Shown in pieces: positions 34,066 to 41,962 of a stretch of 64,000 nucleotides of DNA (position 1 is its first letter; each line of letters starts with the position of its first letter). The notes below the pieces were generated by a model. That model worked only from the letters and a program-made list of their open reading frames with translations, ran no database searches and was not told the DNA's origin. Source of the DNA: Streptomyces sp. AC550_RSS872 (lineage in GTDB: Bacteria > Actinomycetota > Actinomycetes > Streptomycetales > Streptomycetaceae); assembly GCF_019049285.1 (NCBI RefSeq), contig NZ_JAGMUL010000023.1, positions 1-64,000 on the forward strand, given 5' to 3'. Position numbers and translations under genes: made by a program.

Positions 34066-34176
34066 GTCACTCTCTTCAGTCCGTCCGGCGTTTGAGGACG
34101 AGGCCCTTCGGGCCGGCAGCGGGGGGTCAGGGGCGGCAGCCCCCTGGTACGGGACGAAAGGGGCAGCACCGCCCAA
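34066..34176. repeat. Dispersed Streptomyces repeat (GTCCGGCGTTTGAGGACGAG type)
   Basis: The core GTCCGGCGTTTGAGGACGAG followed by gcccttcgggcc and aggggcggcagcccc is a dispersed repeat seen many times in Streptomyces chromosomes. It forms several small hairpins. It occupies the gap between the ABC relic and the next gene; nothing else is seen between 33965 and 34215. Confidence 0.6.
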
Positions 34177-34215
34177 CGCGCGGCACCCGAAGCAAGCCGC
34201 CCTACCGGCGGAGCC

Positions 34216-34653
34216 CTACGCCGAGATCTGCCGCGACCACGAGGGCGTGACCCCCATCACCCGGCACAACGCCAGATACAGCGGAATCGGCGGCGTATAA
34301 GGCACCGCCCCCTCCGACCGATGAATCAACCGAGGCATGTCCAGCACCACCGCCCCCGTCGAGTACCGCACCGCCGCAGGCCACTCCAGCGCGTAATCGG
34401 AGTCCGACGGCACGATCCACCACCAGTGCGCCTCGTCGGCGTACACACACCCCACCCGAGGCAGCCGAGGCATGATCAGCGGCCCGAACCGCGCGGGCAC
34501 CGCCACCGCGTCACAGCCCAGCGGCGCCGTCATCCCGTCCGGAACGGGCAGCCGCCGAGGCGCTGTCGAGACGGTGGGCAGAGCACGGCGAAGGCGGACC
34601 AGCGTGTCCAGGCTCAGTACCTGACCGCCGCCGGACACGCCCATCACAGCCAT
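34216..34653 (-). CDS. Hypothetical protein coupled to HATPase gene
   Basis: About 145 aa (ATG at 34653; alternative ATG at 34644). It begins in an overlap with the end of the HATPase gene (TGATG), so it is translationally coupled. Notable stretches are CVYADEAHWWWIVPSDSDYA and VPYTPPIPLYLALCRVMGVT. I know homologous unknown proteins next to ATP-binding and WhiJ-like genes in Streptomyces but no function. No membrane helix. Confidence 0.65.
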   Translation of the reverse strand: MAVMGVSGGGQVLSLDTLVRLRRALPTVSTAPRRLPVPDGMTAPLGCDAVAVPARFGPLIMPRLPRVGCVYADEAHWWWIVPSDSDYALEWPAAVRYSTGAVVLDMPRLIHRSEGAVPYTPPIPLYLALCRVMGVTPSWSRQISA

Positions 34654-35282
34654 GCGGACCCCGTTCCCCTGCCGTACCGCGCCTGTGTCGCGTCCTCGTC
34701 GCCCGCACCGCCGGACGGCCCCGGCTTGGGCCGGGATCCCCACCCGAGGTCGTTGTACGGCCCAGTGCCGGCGCCGGAAGCGCCGGGAAACCCGGCGGCA
34801 CGCGCCAGATCGGCCCAGACCACAAGACCGGACCCCTGCTCATGGGCCCCCCACGCATGGCACAGGGCGTCGATGAGAAGCAGTCCCCTGCCGTGCTCGT
34901 CCTCGGGGCGCGCGGCCAGCGGGTGCGGTTCACCCGGCGCGCACCCTTCGTCGCGTACGGCTATTCGGACCAGATGGGCGCCGTCGTGCAGCTCGCACAC
35001 GATGTGCTCGCTGGCGGTGTGCACGATCGCGTTGGTGACCAGCTCGGACACGACCAGAGCCGCCGTGTCGCAGGTGTCCTCGCACACCGCCCAGCCGTTG
35101 AGCCGCGCCCTGGTCAGGCGTCTGGCCTGCGCGGGCGAACCCGGATGCGCGGCCAGTTCGAAGCGGAACCGGCGCTCGGCGGCGGCGCCCCGCTGGGGCC
35201 CGACCGCCGGGGTGGCACCGAGGCCGTGGGGGGCCGCGGTGGCGTCTGTTCCTAAGGGCGGGGACGGAATCACGCTTGCCAC
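34644..35282 (-). CDS. HATPase_c_2 ATP-binding (anti-sigma-like) protein
   Basis: About 212 aa; the frame is open from 35309 and the GTG at 35282 or 35273 is the likely start. The GHKL ATPase has N-box ELVTNAIVHTAS, DEGCAPGEPH and DEHGRGLLLIDALC. Such small single-domain proteins resemble SpoIIAB/RsbW-type kinases, and many stand next to DUF5753/DUF397 genes in Streptomyces developmental clusters. Divergent from the HTH gene, across two palindromes. Confidence 0.82.
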   Translation of the reverse strand: MASVIPSPPLGTDATAAPHGLGATPAVGPQRGAAAERRFRFELAAHPGSPAQARRLTRARLNGWAVCEDTCDTAALVVSELVTNAIVHTASEHIVCELHDGAHLVRIAVRDEGCAPGEPHPLAARPEDEHGRGLLLIDALCHAWGAHEQGSGLVVWADLARAAGFPGASGAGTGPYNDLGWGSRPKPGPSGGAGDEDATQARYGRGTGSAWL

Positions 35283-35298
35283 TATCGCCCCGCCGTGA

Positions 35299-35334
35299 AC
35301 ACTTGGCAAGTGTCACTCTGAAAATTGCAGAGTG
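35299..35334. promoter_or_regulatory. Two adjacent inverted repeats between divergent genes
   Basis: ACACTTG-g-CAAGTGT (35299-35313) is followed at once by CACTCTG-aaaattg-CAGAGTG (35314-35334). Both have perfect 7-bp arms. They lie in the control region shared by the HATPase gene and the HTH/DUF397 operon and are likely binding sites for the HTH protein (inference). Confidence 0.6.
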
Positions 35335-35528
35335 CGGTGTGACTCTCTGGAAGGCCGTGGCACACTGCTCGCAACAGCATGTCGAACGGCGCCAGTTGGG
35401 ATCACCGAGGATCGGCCGGTACTGCCGAGGTTCTCGAATAGGTCTTCGAATGGCGCCGTCGGCCTGTCAAGGTGCGGCCGGCCCGCCAGGTTCAGTCGAC
35501 GGGGATTTCATTTTCGTGGAGGTGGAGC

Positions 35529-36389
35529 GTGAGCGAGCCGCGGTCCGCGCCTACGGTCGGCCAGGTCGTCCTCGGTCGGCGCCTGCTCGACCTGCGTGAA
35601 CGCGCCGGGCTCAAGCGCGAGGAGGCCGCCCGCGTCCTGCGCGTCGCCCCCGCCACGGTCCGCCGTATGGAAATGGCCGAGGTCGGGCTGAAGATCCCGT
35701 ACCTCCAGCTGCTCCTGAAGGCCTACGGCATCTCCGACGAGGAGGCCGACGCCTTCGTGCAGCTGGCCGAGGAGGCCAACAAACCCGGCTGGTGGCAGCG
35801 GTTCCACGACATCCTGCCCGGCTGGTTCTCGATGTACGTCAGCCTGGAGGGCGCCGCCAGCCTCATCAGGTCGTACGACCCCCACTTCGTGCCCGGCCTG
35901 CTCCAGACCGAGGACTACGCGCGCGGAGTGCTGAGATCGGGCGCCATCGGCCAGACCAGCCCCGACGACATCGAGGGCCATGTCGCCCTGCGTATGCAAC
36001 GCCAGCAGTTGCTCACCCGGGAGGACGCACCCCGGCTGTGGGTCGTGATGGACGAGACCGTACTGCGCCGCCAGGTGGGCGGCCCGGAGGTGATGCGTGC
36101 CCAGATCGACCGGCTGCTCGAGGCCACGAAGCTGCCCAACGTGACGTTGCAGGTGGCCCCGTTCGCGAACGGGCCGCACCCCGGCACGTACGGGCCCTTC
36201 GTGCTGTTCCGATTTGCCATGTCAGAACTGCCGGACATGGTCTACAGCGAGTACCTGACCGGCGCCGTCTACCTCGACGCGCGCACCGAGGTGGCGACCC
36301 ATCTGGAGGTCATGGACCGCATGGCGGCGCAGGCCGCTACGGCACATCGCACGAAGGGGATCCTCCGGGATCTCCGCAAGGAGCTGTGA
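35529..36389 (+). CDS. XRE-type HTH with DUF5753 (WhiJ-like)
   Basis: 286 aa from a GTG with GGAGG upstream. The N-terminal Xre helix-turn-helix is at about residues 10-70 (LGRRLLDLRERAGLKREEAA, VLRVAPATVRRMEMAE), and the C-terminal DUF5753 domain (about 95-280) includes IRSYDPHFVPGLLQTEDYAR and YSEYLTGAVYLD. This is the WhiJ-like architecture of Streptomyces, usually paired with a small DUF397 protein that antagonises it. The DUF397 gene follows with its ATG touching the stop codon. Confidence 0.92.
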   Translation: MSEPRSAPTVGQVVLGRRLLDLRERAGLKREEAARVLRVAPATVRRMEMAEVGLKIPYLQLLLKAYGISDEEADAFVQLAEEANKPGWWQRFHDILPGWFSMYVSLEGAASLIRSYDPHFVPGLLQTEDYARGVLRSGAIGQTSPDDIEGHVALRMQRQQLLTREDAPRLWVVMDETVLRRQVGGPEVMRAQIDRLLEATKLPNVTLQVAPFANGPHPGTYGPFVLFRFAMSELPDMVYSEYLTGAVYLDARTEVATHLEVMDRMAAQAATAHRTKGILRDLRKEL

Positions 36390-36644
36390 ATGGATCGCAT
36401 CAAGCCGCGCATACACGTCTACAACGGCATGCCCGCGCGGGACTTGGGCAGCGAAGGCTGGCACAAGCCGTGGAGCGGCGGCAACGGAGGCAACTGCCTG
36501 GAGGCGATGAAGCTCGCCGACGGCCGGATCGCCGTCCGTCAGTCGACCGACCCGGACGGGCCGGCGCTGATCTACACCTCGGACGAGATCACGGCGTTCA
36601 TCGAGGGCGCCAAGGCGGGGGAGGCGGACTTCCTTCTTTCCTGA
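36390..36644 (+). CDS. DUF397 protein
   Basis: 84 aa, starting directly after the stop of the HTH gene (TGAATG), so translationally coupled. DUF397 signature: the W.K..SGGNGGNC.E (HKPWSGGNGGNCLEAMKLAD) motif, then IAVRQSTDPDGPALIYTSDE and a final AFIEGAKAGEADFL. The family works with HTH-DUF5753 partners in development and antibiotic control. Confidence 0.93.
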   Translation: MDRIKPRIHVYNGMPARDLGSEGWHKPWSGGNGGNCLEAMKLADGRIAVRQSTDPDGPALIYTSDEITAFIEGAKAGEADFLLS

Positions 36645-36740
36645 GCCGCTTGAGTCACTTGAGTTGCTTGCCTGTCCGCAACCGTAACTACCTTGATCTG
36701 GTGCTCAGTTGATAATCCATTGCGTCTTACGGAGTGCCTC

Positions 36741-37529
36741 ATGACTGCGATCGACACCAGCAGGCCGCATCCCGCCCGGATGTACGACTGGTATCTCGGC
36801 GGCAAGGACAACTACCCCGTCGACGAGGCCATGGGGCAGCAGATGCTCGCCCTCGACCCGCGCGTGCCGGTGATGGCGCGGGTCAACCGCGCGTTCATGC
36901 ACCGCGCCACCCGCTGGCTCGCCAAGAACGGCGTGCGCCAGTTCCTGGACATCGGCACCGGAATCCCGACCGAGCCGAACCTGCATCAGATCGCCCAGTC
37001 GGTCGTCCCCGACGCCCGCGTCGTCTACTGCGACAACGACCCCATCGTGCTGGCCCACGCGGCCGCCCTGCTGCGCGGCACGGAGGCCGGTGCCACCGAG
37101 TACCTGCAGGCCGATGTGCGCGATACGGGCGCCATCCTCGAGGGCGCCCGGAAGATCCTGGACTTCAGCCGTCCGGTGGCCCTCTCCCTCGTCGCGCTGC
37201 TGCACTTCGTCCCCGACGAGGACGGCGCGCACGAACTGGTCCGCCGACTGCTGTCCGAACTCCCCTCGGGCAGCTACCTGGTGGTGTCCCACGCGACCGC
37301 CGACTTCACTCCCGAGGAGTCGAAGGCGGCGACCGAGAGGCTGAAGGCGGCCGGCGTCACGCTGGCCCTGCGCTCCCGCGAGGAGTTCACCCGCTTCTTC
37401 GACGGCCTCGAACCAGTCGAGCCCGGCGTCGAGGTGCCGCACCACTGGCACCCCGAGCTGGGAGAGCCGGTGCCCGGGCAGGACGACGGGGTCATTCCCG
37501 GGTACGGGGCGGTGGGGCGCAAGCCCTAG
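36741..37529 (+). CDS. SAM-dependent methyltransferase, DUF574/Methyltransf_19 type
   Basis: 262 aa. Starts MTAIDTSRPHPARMYDWYLG, the hallmark N-terminus of a large actinobacterial family; then FLDIGTGIPTEPNLHQIAQ (motif I), VVYCDNDPIVLAHA and LLHFVPDEDGAHELVRRLL. Streptomyces genomes carry tens of paralogues, often beside WhiJ-like clusters, with unknown substrates. The ATG at 36741 lies 97 nt after DUF397. Confidence 0.92.
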   Translation: MTAIDTSRPHPARMYDWYLGGKDNYPVDEAMGQQMLALDPRVPVMARVNRAFMHRATRWLAKNGVRQFLDIGTGIPTEPNLHQIAQSVVPDARVVYCDNDPIVLAHAAALLRGTEAGATEYLQADVRDTGAILEGARKILDFSRPVALSLVALLHFVPDEDGAHELVRRLLSELPSGSYLVVSHATADFTPEESKAATERLKAAGVTLALRSREEFTRFFDGLEPVEPGVEVPHHWHPELGEPVPGQDDGVIPGYGAVGRKP

Positions 37530-37574
37530 GCGTGCCGATCGGATGTGCTGACCGGTCGTGCCTACTGGACGTGC

Positions 37575-38279
37575 TCACAGGTACGACATCATGCGCCGCG
37601 GTGCGTCCACCAGGCGGCTGACGACCATCACCGGCAGCGGAGGCTGCTCCGCCTTGGCCGGGCTGAGGTTCAGCCCGTAGTAGATCTGCTCGATCGACGG
37701 CGGTCCGACCGCGAGGTTGCGCCGGACGGCCTGCGACGGCGACTCCGCACCGGTGTTCACGAGGTAGGCGGCGACCATCGCGCCCGTACGGCCGACTCCC
37801 GCGCCGCAGTGCACGAACACCGGGCCTGAGGCCGAGGAGACGGTGCGCAGGAAGTCCTGCACCTGCTGGGGCGACGGGGTCTGACCGTCGCGGATCGGCA
37901 TGCGTACGGCCTTCAGTCCGGCCTCGCCCGGCTCGGCCAGCTCGGCCGCGCTCAGGTTCTCGGCGCGCAGGTCGACCACGGTGGTGATGCCCATGCCCGC
38001 CAGCGCCCGGTATCCGGCGGGGGAGGGGGCGGAGCCGCGCCACAGGTGGCCGTCACGGTCCACCGGCTGGAAGTGGTTCACGCCCTGGACGGTGCGGGTA
38101 CCGACGGGGACCGGGGTCTCCTGGCGGGCCAGGTACGACAGGCCCAGAATGCTGCCGGCGCCCACGGCCCACAGAACGAGGTAGCCGATGAGGATGCCCA
38201 GGAAGATCCGCAGGGCGCGCTGGGAGAGCGGGCGGCGGCGGAGGGCAGGGCGGGGCAGGGTTGCGGTGAGAACAGCCAT
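37575..38279 (-). CDS. Membrane-anchored dual-specificity/tyrosine phosphatase
   Basis: 234 aa. One membrane helix at about residues 23-48 (RIFLGILIGYLVLWAVGAGS). The phosphatase domain (about 60-200) has the signature HCGAGVGRTG with Cys158 and Arg164, and an upstream Asp131 in a MPIRDGQTP segment that can serve as general acid. The topology places the catalytic domain outside if the N-terminus is cytoplasmic and the helix is not reversed; orientation (RRRPLSQR on the N-side) supports an extracytoplasmic phosphatase. Substrate unknown. Confidence 0.82.
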   Translation of the reverse strand: MAVLTATLPRPALRRRPLSQRALRIFLGILIGYLVLWAVGAGSILGLSYLARQETPVPVGTRTVQGVNHFQPVDRDGHLWRGSAPSPAGYRALAGMGITTVVDLRAENLSAAELAEPGEAGLKAVRMPIRDGQTPSPQQVQDFLRTVSSASGPVFVHCGAGVGRTGAMVAAYLVNTGAESPSQAVRRNLAVGPPSIEQIYYGLNLSPAKAEQPPLPVMVVSRLVDAPRRMMSYL

Positions 38280-38419
38280 GAGCGACCTGGGGGACTAGGG
38301 GACGAGGGCGCAGTTGGCAGAGTACCCCCGGCTTCGCGATCAATGGGCGGTTTGTCCGTTTTATGCGATGTATCTCACGTGCACCCCTCGGTCGTCCGTG
38401 GGGGGGCACTGGGGGTTGC

Positions 38420-39394
38420 TCAGTTGTCGTCCGCGTCCGCGTCCCCCACGGCGACCACCGTGAGATGGGCCCGCTCCAGGGTCGCGTCCTCCAGGCATCC
38501 GCGCAGACGCATCAGGTCGTGCTCGGTGAGAGCGGGCCGTACGACCCCGGCGAACATGCCGTCGCCCAGATCGCCCAGGGCCACGTGGCGCAGCGGAATG
38601 GCCGTGGAGTCCCGGCAGGCCGCCCAGATCTGCTGGGCGGCGAGCGTGCGCCGCGCGGCCGACAGGTCCGTGCCCCGCAGGTCGACCTGGACGACCACGG
38701 AGGTCGCCGCGCTGTCGTTGGCCTTCTCCTCCCGGGTCTGGGTGAGGTCGGCGAGCCCCACGACCAGCGCGGCGAGCAGGGCGGTGCAGAGGGCGGCGAC
38801 GGTGGTCCGGCGTGCGGTACGGCCCCAGGAGGCTCCGGCGCCCAGCGGTGGCAGGTCGTCCAGGTCGTCCAGGGCGTCCAGGGCGCCCGGATCGGCCATA
38901 TCGGACGGATCGGCCGGGCCGTCGGGGGTGGTGGCCGGGTCCGGTGCGGCGAGGACGGCCAGCCGCCCGGCCAGGTGCCGCTCGGCGGGCTTGGCCGTGG
39001 CCGACGCGACCTTCTGCACCACCCAGGCGAGCCCGGACAGCACCACCCCGGCGACCATCAGCACCGGCACGAAGACGTACGACCGCTCTGCCGGGTCCTC
39101 CAGCCAGCGGAACCGCGTCTCCTCGCGCGCCGCGGCCGGCTCCCGCAGCCGCGTCAGCACGTCCTCCGTACGGGCGTCCAGCTCCCGCTGCCGCCGGTCG
39201 GTGTCGCGCAGCCGCTCCTCGATCCGGCTCAGCCGCCCCAGCGTCACCAGGCCGAACAGCATCACCTCGACGATCAGCAGCAACACCCCGCAGATCATCG
39301 CCCGCTGCCACTGCCACCGGTACAGATAGACGATCAGATAGGTGCCCGCGCCGGTGGCGACCAGCGCTCCGAAGACGTACGCGATCCTTCTCAT
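38420..39394 (-). CDS. Unknown membrane protein coupled to PEP/ATP enzyme
   Basis: 324 aa; its ATG overlaps the stop of the preceding gene (ATGA, 39391-39394). Predicted helices: about residues 3-22, 32-52, 105-128 and 200-220; after helix 2 there is a coiled-coil-like stretch (LSRIEERLRDTDRRQRELDA). The C-terminal ~100 residues (VVVQVDLRGTDLSAARRTLA, AACRDSTAIPLRHVALGDLG) look extracytoplasmic or cytoplasmic depending on an even helix count, and have two Cys. Family not recognised. Confidence 0.7.
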   Translation of the reverse strand: MRRIAYVFGALVATGAGTYLIVYLYRWQWQRAMICGVLLLIVEVMLFGLVTLGRLSRIEERLRDTDRRQRELDARTEDVLTRLREPAAAREETRFRWLEDPAERSYVFVPVLMVAGVVLSGLAWVVQKVASATAKPAERHLAGRLAVLAAPDPATTPDGPADPSDMADPGALDALDDLDDLPPLGAGASWGRTARRTTVAALCTALLAALVVGLADLTQTREEKANDSAATSVVVQVDLRGTDLSAARRTLAAQQIWAACRDSTAIPLRHVALGDLGDGMFAGVVRPALTEHDLMRLRGCLEDATLERAHLTVVAVGDADADDN

Positions 39395-41715
39395 GACGCG
39401 TCCCCCAGTCGTACGTCACCGGCGGTCCCGTCGACGGTGAGCCGGGAGCCGGGCGGGAAGCGGTGTACGGCGTCCGTGGCGCCGACGACCGCGGGGAGCC
39501 CGAACTCCCTTGCCAGGACGGCCAGATGGGACAGTGGGCTGCCGGTCTGGGCGACAAGGCCGGTGAGGCCGGGCAGCAGCGGGGCGAGCGCGGGGTCCAG
39601 GGTGCGCACGACCAGCACGGCGTCCGCAGGCCGGGGGCCCGTGCCGTCCCATACGGTCCCGACGGCGCGGCCGGCGGACACGCCCCGCAGGCCTTCGCCC
39701 CGGCCGCCCGCGCCCTCGGCGACGACGACCTGACCGTCCGCGAGCCGGAACGCGTCCGGCAGCGGGGGCGACTCGGCCCGCGGCACGCGCGCGTGGAGGT
39801 CGCCGGGCACGGCGGCGCCGCCCAGCACGGCGACCAGCTCCGACCACCGCAACAGCCTGACGCGCTCCCTGGGGATTCCCAGCCGCCGTGCCGCCTCGTG
39901 AACGAGCCGCACTTGCAGCTCCTGCACCCAGCGGATGCGGATGCGGAGGGCCTCGCGGGGTGGGAGGGCGGTGAGGGAGGTATGGGGGGCGGGGGACGTA
40001 CGGGAGTTCGTGGGGCGTGTGGTGGCAAGAGTGGAGATGCGGGAGCTTGTGGGGCGTGTGGTGGCGGTGGGACGGATGGTCGGCGGGTGAGTGGTGGGGT
40101 GGGCGGTGGGGTAGCCGGCGATGGTGGTGCTCGTGGCGGCATTCGGTCGTGCCGGGTCAGGGGCGGGCGGGCGGCTGCCGTTGACCTGGCCCGGTACGGA
40201 CGCGTCCGGCGGCCGCCCCCGTCCGCGCAGGCTCGGGGCCGTGAGGGCGAGGATCACCGGGTCGGTGGCGGTCACCTGATCGTCGGGTACGCCCAGGGCG
40301 CGGGCCTCGGCCAGGGCGGTGAGGGCCGTGCCGGCCGCTGTGCGGCTTCTGGGCGGTTCGTCGAGGAGGGCGCCCGCGAGGGCCTCCTGGGCATGCAGGG
40401 AGACCAGGACCCGGCGGGTCCAGCGGAGCTCGGCGGCCAGGGTGGGGACGGAGAGCTCGGTGGGCGACGGGATCTCGGCGAGGTGGCGGTCCACGTCGGC
40501 GGCGAGGTCGGTCGCCAGCCCGGGCAGGCAGGAGGCGAGGCGGCCCACCCGCCAGGCCGCGCAGAGCCGACGCGCTCCGGGCGCCGGGTTCAGCAGGGCG
40601 AGCCAGCGGTGCCGGGGCGGGACGGTGCCGAGAAGACGCAGGTCGGCTGCGGCCCGCCCGCCCACTGTCGTGACCACCGGGACCGACTTCAGCAGCCGGC
40701 GCGGCGCGGTGCCCCCGATGTCGAGCGCGGTGGCGAGGCCGCGGGCCATCGGCGCCACCCACAGGTCCTCCTCCAGTGGCGCCAGCTGCTCCGGCAGCGT
40801 CTCCGCCACCGGACCCGGCCCGAGCAGCCGCGCCCCGCGCGCCGGTCGCGCCGCCATCGCGGTGATCGGGCGGCTCTGGAACAGCCACAGCCGACCGTCC
40901 GCGTCGAACCCGAACTCGACGTCCTGCGGCCCGCCGAACACCTGCCGGACCCGCCGCGCGAGCCGCGCCAGCCGGAACAGCTCGGCGCGCGTGAGCAGTG
41001 GGCCGCTCTCCGGGGACTCCGTCCACGCAGGGCGCGACGACTCGGTCCGCAAGAGGCGTCCGTGCCGGCTCAGCCAGTAGTCGGTGCCGGCCCGTGCGCC
41101 GCTGACCAGGCTGTCCGGCCCGCCGCGCACCGCGCTGACCAGGATCCGGTCGGCCCGCCCCGCCACCGGGTCGGCACCGAACATCACCCCGCCGACGCGC
41201 GCCGTGAGCATCGGCTGCACCAGCACCGCCATGGGCGCCGTGGTCCCGTCGGGCCGGTGTGCCGAGTCGAGGACGGTCTGTACGGCCGTACGGAAGCCCC
41301 GCCAGCCGCGGACGTCGAGCACCGAGGCGAACTGGCCCGCCAGGGACGACTCGGCCGTGTCCTCCTGCGGCGAGGAGGACCGCACGACGAGCGGGCGGGC
41401 GCCGCCGTCGGACAGCTCGTCCCAGGCGCGCCGCAGGGCGACCGTGTCGCCGCTGCCGCGGTCCGGGATCACGAACCCGGGCAGTACGGGCAGCCCGGCG
41501 CGGGCCGCGAGGGCGAGGTTCGCGGCCTTGGATCCGATCGATCGGGGGAGCGCGGTGCCGGACTGGTCCAGCGGGACGACTGCCGGGCCGGTTCCCTTGA
41601 CCGGGCCGGATGCGTCGATCGGGCCGTATGCCTCGACAGAGCCGAGGACAGCGTCGCCCCGGTGCTCTTCCCCGTCGCGTGCACCTTCTCCGTGACGTTC
41701 GTCGAGCGTCGTCAT
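39391..41715 (-). CDS. PEP/pyruvate-binding (rifampin-phosphotransferase-like) protein
   Basis: 774 aa from the ATG at 41715 (GGAGGG upstream). N-terminal ATP-grasp PPDK_N domain (about residues 55-290): IGSKAANLALAARAGLPVLP, VRSSSPQEDTAESSLAGQFA and DVEFGFDADGRLWLFQSRPI. At the C-terminus is a swivelling phosphohistidine domain with QTGSPLSHLAVLARE, His730. There is no PEP/pyruvate TIM barrel, so the order ATP-grasp, linker, His domain is like rifampin phosphotransferase (Rph), not PEP synthase. A Thr/Pro/Ser-rich disordered insert (about 520-590) with internal repeats lies between. Substrate unknown. Confidence 0.8.
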   Translation of the reverse strand: MTTLDERHGEGARDGEEHRGDAVLGSVEAYGPIDASGPVKGTGPAVVPLDQSGTALPRSIGSKAANLALAARAGLPVLPGFVIPDRGSGDTVALRRAWDELSDGGARPLVVRSSSPQEDTAESSLAGQFASVLDVRGWRGFRTAVQTVLDSAHRPDGTTAPMAVLVQPMLTARVGGVMFGADPVAGRADRILVSAVRGGPDSLVSGARAGTDYWLSRHGRLLRTESSRPAWTESPESGPLLTRAELFRLARLARRVRQVFGGPQDVEFGFDADGRLWLFQSRPITAMAARPARGARLLGPGPVAETLPEQLAPLEEDLWVAPMARGLATALDIGGTAPRRLLKSVPVVTTVGGRAAADLRLLGTVPPRHRWLALLNPAPGARRLCAAWRVGRLASCLPGLATDLAADVDRHLAEIPSPTELSVPTLAAELRWTRRVLVSLHAQEALAGALLDEPPRSRTAAGTALTALAEARALGVPDDQVTATDPVILALTAPSLRGRGRPPDASVPGQVNGSRPPAPDPARPNAATSTTIAGYPTAHPTTHPPTIRPTATTRPTSSRISTLATTRPTNSRTSPAPHTSLTALPPREALRIRIRWVQELQVRLVHEAARRLGIPRERVRLLRWSELVAVLGGAAVPGDLHARVPRAESPPLPDAFRLADGQVVVAEGAGGRGEGLRGVSAGRAVGTVWDGTGPRPADAVLVVRTLDPALAPLLPGLTGLVAQTGSPLSHLAVLAREFGLPAVVGATDAVHRFPPGSRLTVDGTAGDVRLGDAS
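39990..40075. repeat. Imperfect direct repeat coding for the Thr/Ser linker
   Basis: Two copies of a segment containing gtggggcgtgtggtggc, about 50 bp apart, within the linker-encoding part of the PEP/ATP enzyme gene. They encode TTRPTSSR and TTRPTNSR. Confidence 0.7.
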
Positions 41716-41962
41716 CGAACACCCTCCAGGACCGGCCGCCAACAGGGGGGACGCGCTGGGGTGGCCCTGCGCCTGACGACGGAACGAAGGATGGGGGCGA
41801 GTCGCTACCGGCCCGTGCCCGGGTGCGATGACAGCACGCCTCCTGCTCCGATGATCCCACTCCTGTTCGCATCCATGTAGCCCAAAAGTCACTTTTCGGA
41901 CATGCGGGAGAACAAATCCGAATGCGGCAGTATGCCGGGACGGGACGACTCGTCCACAGGCA

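Noticed and set aside
39391..41715. PEP synthase (PpsA)
   Set aside because: The C-terminal PEP-binding barrel is absent, and the His domain stands at the very end.
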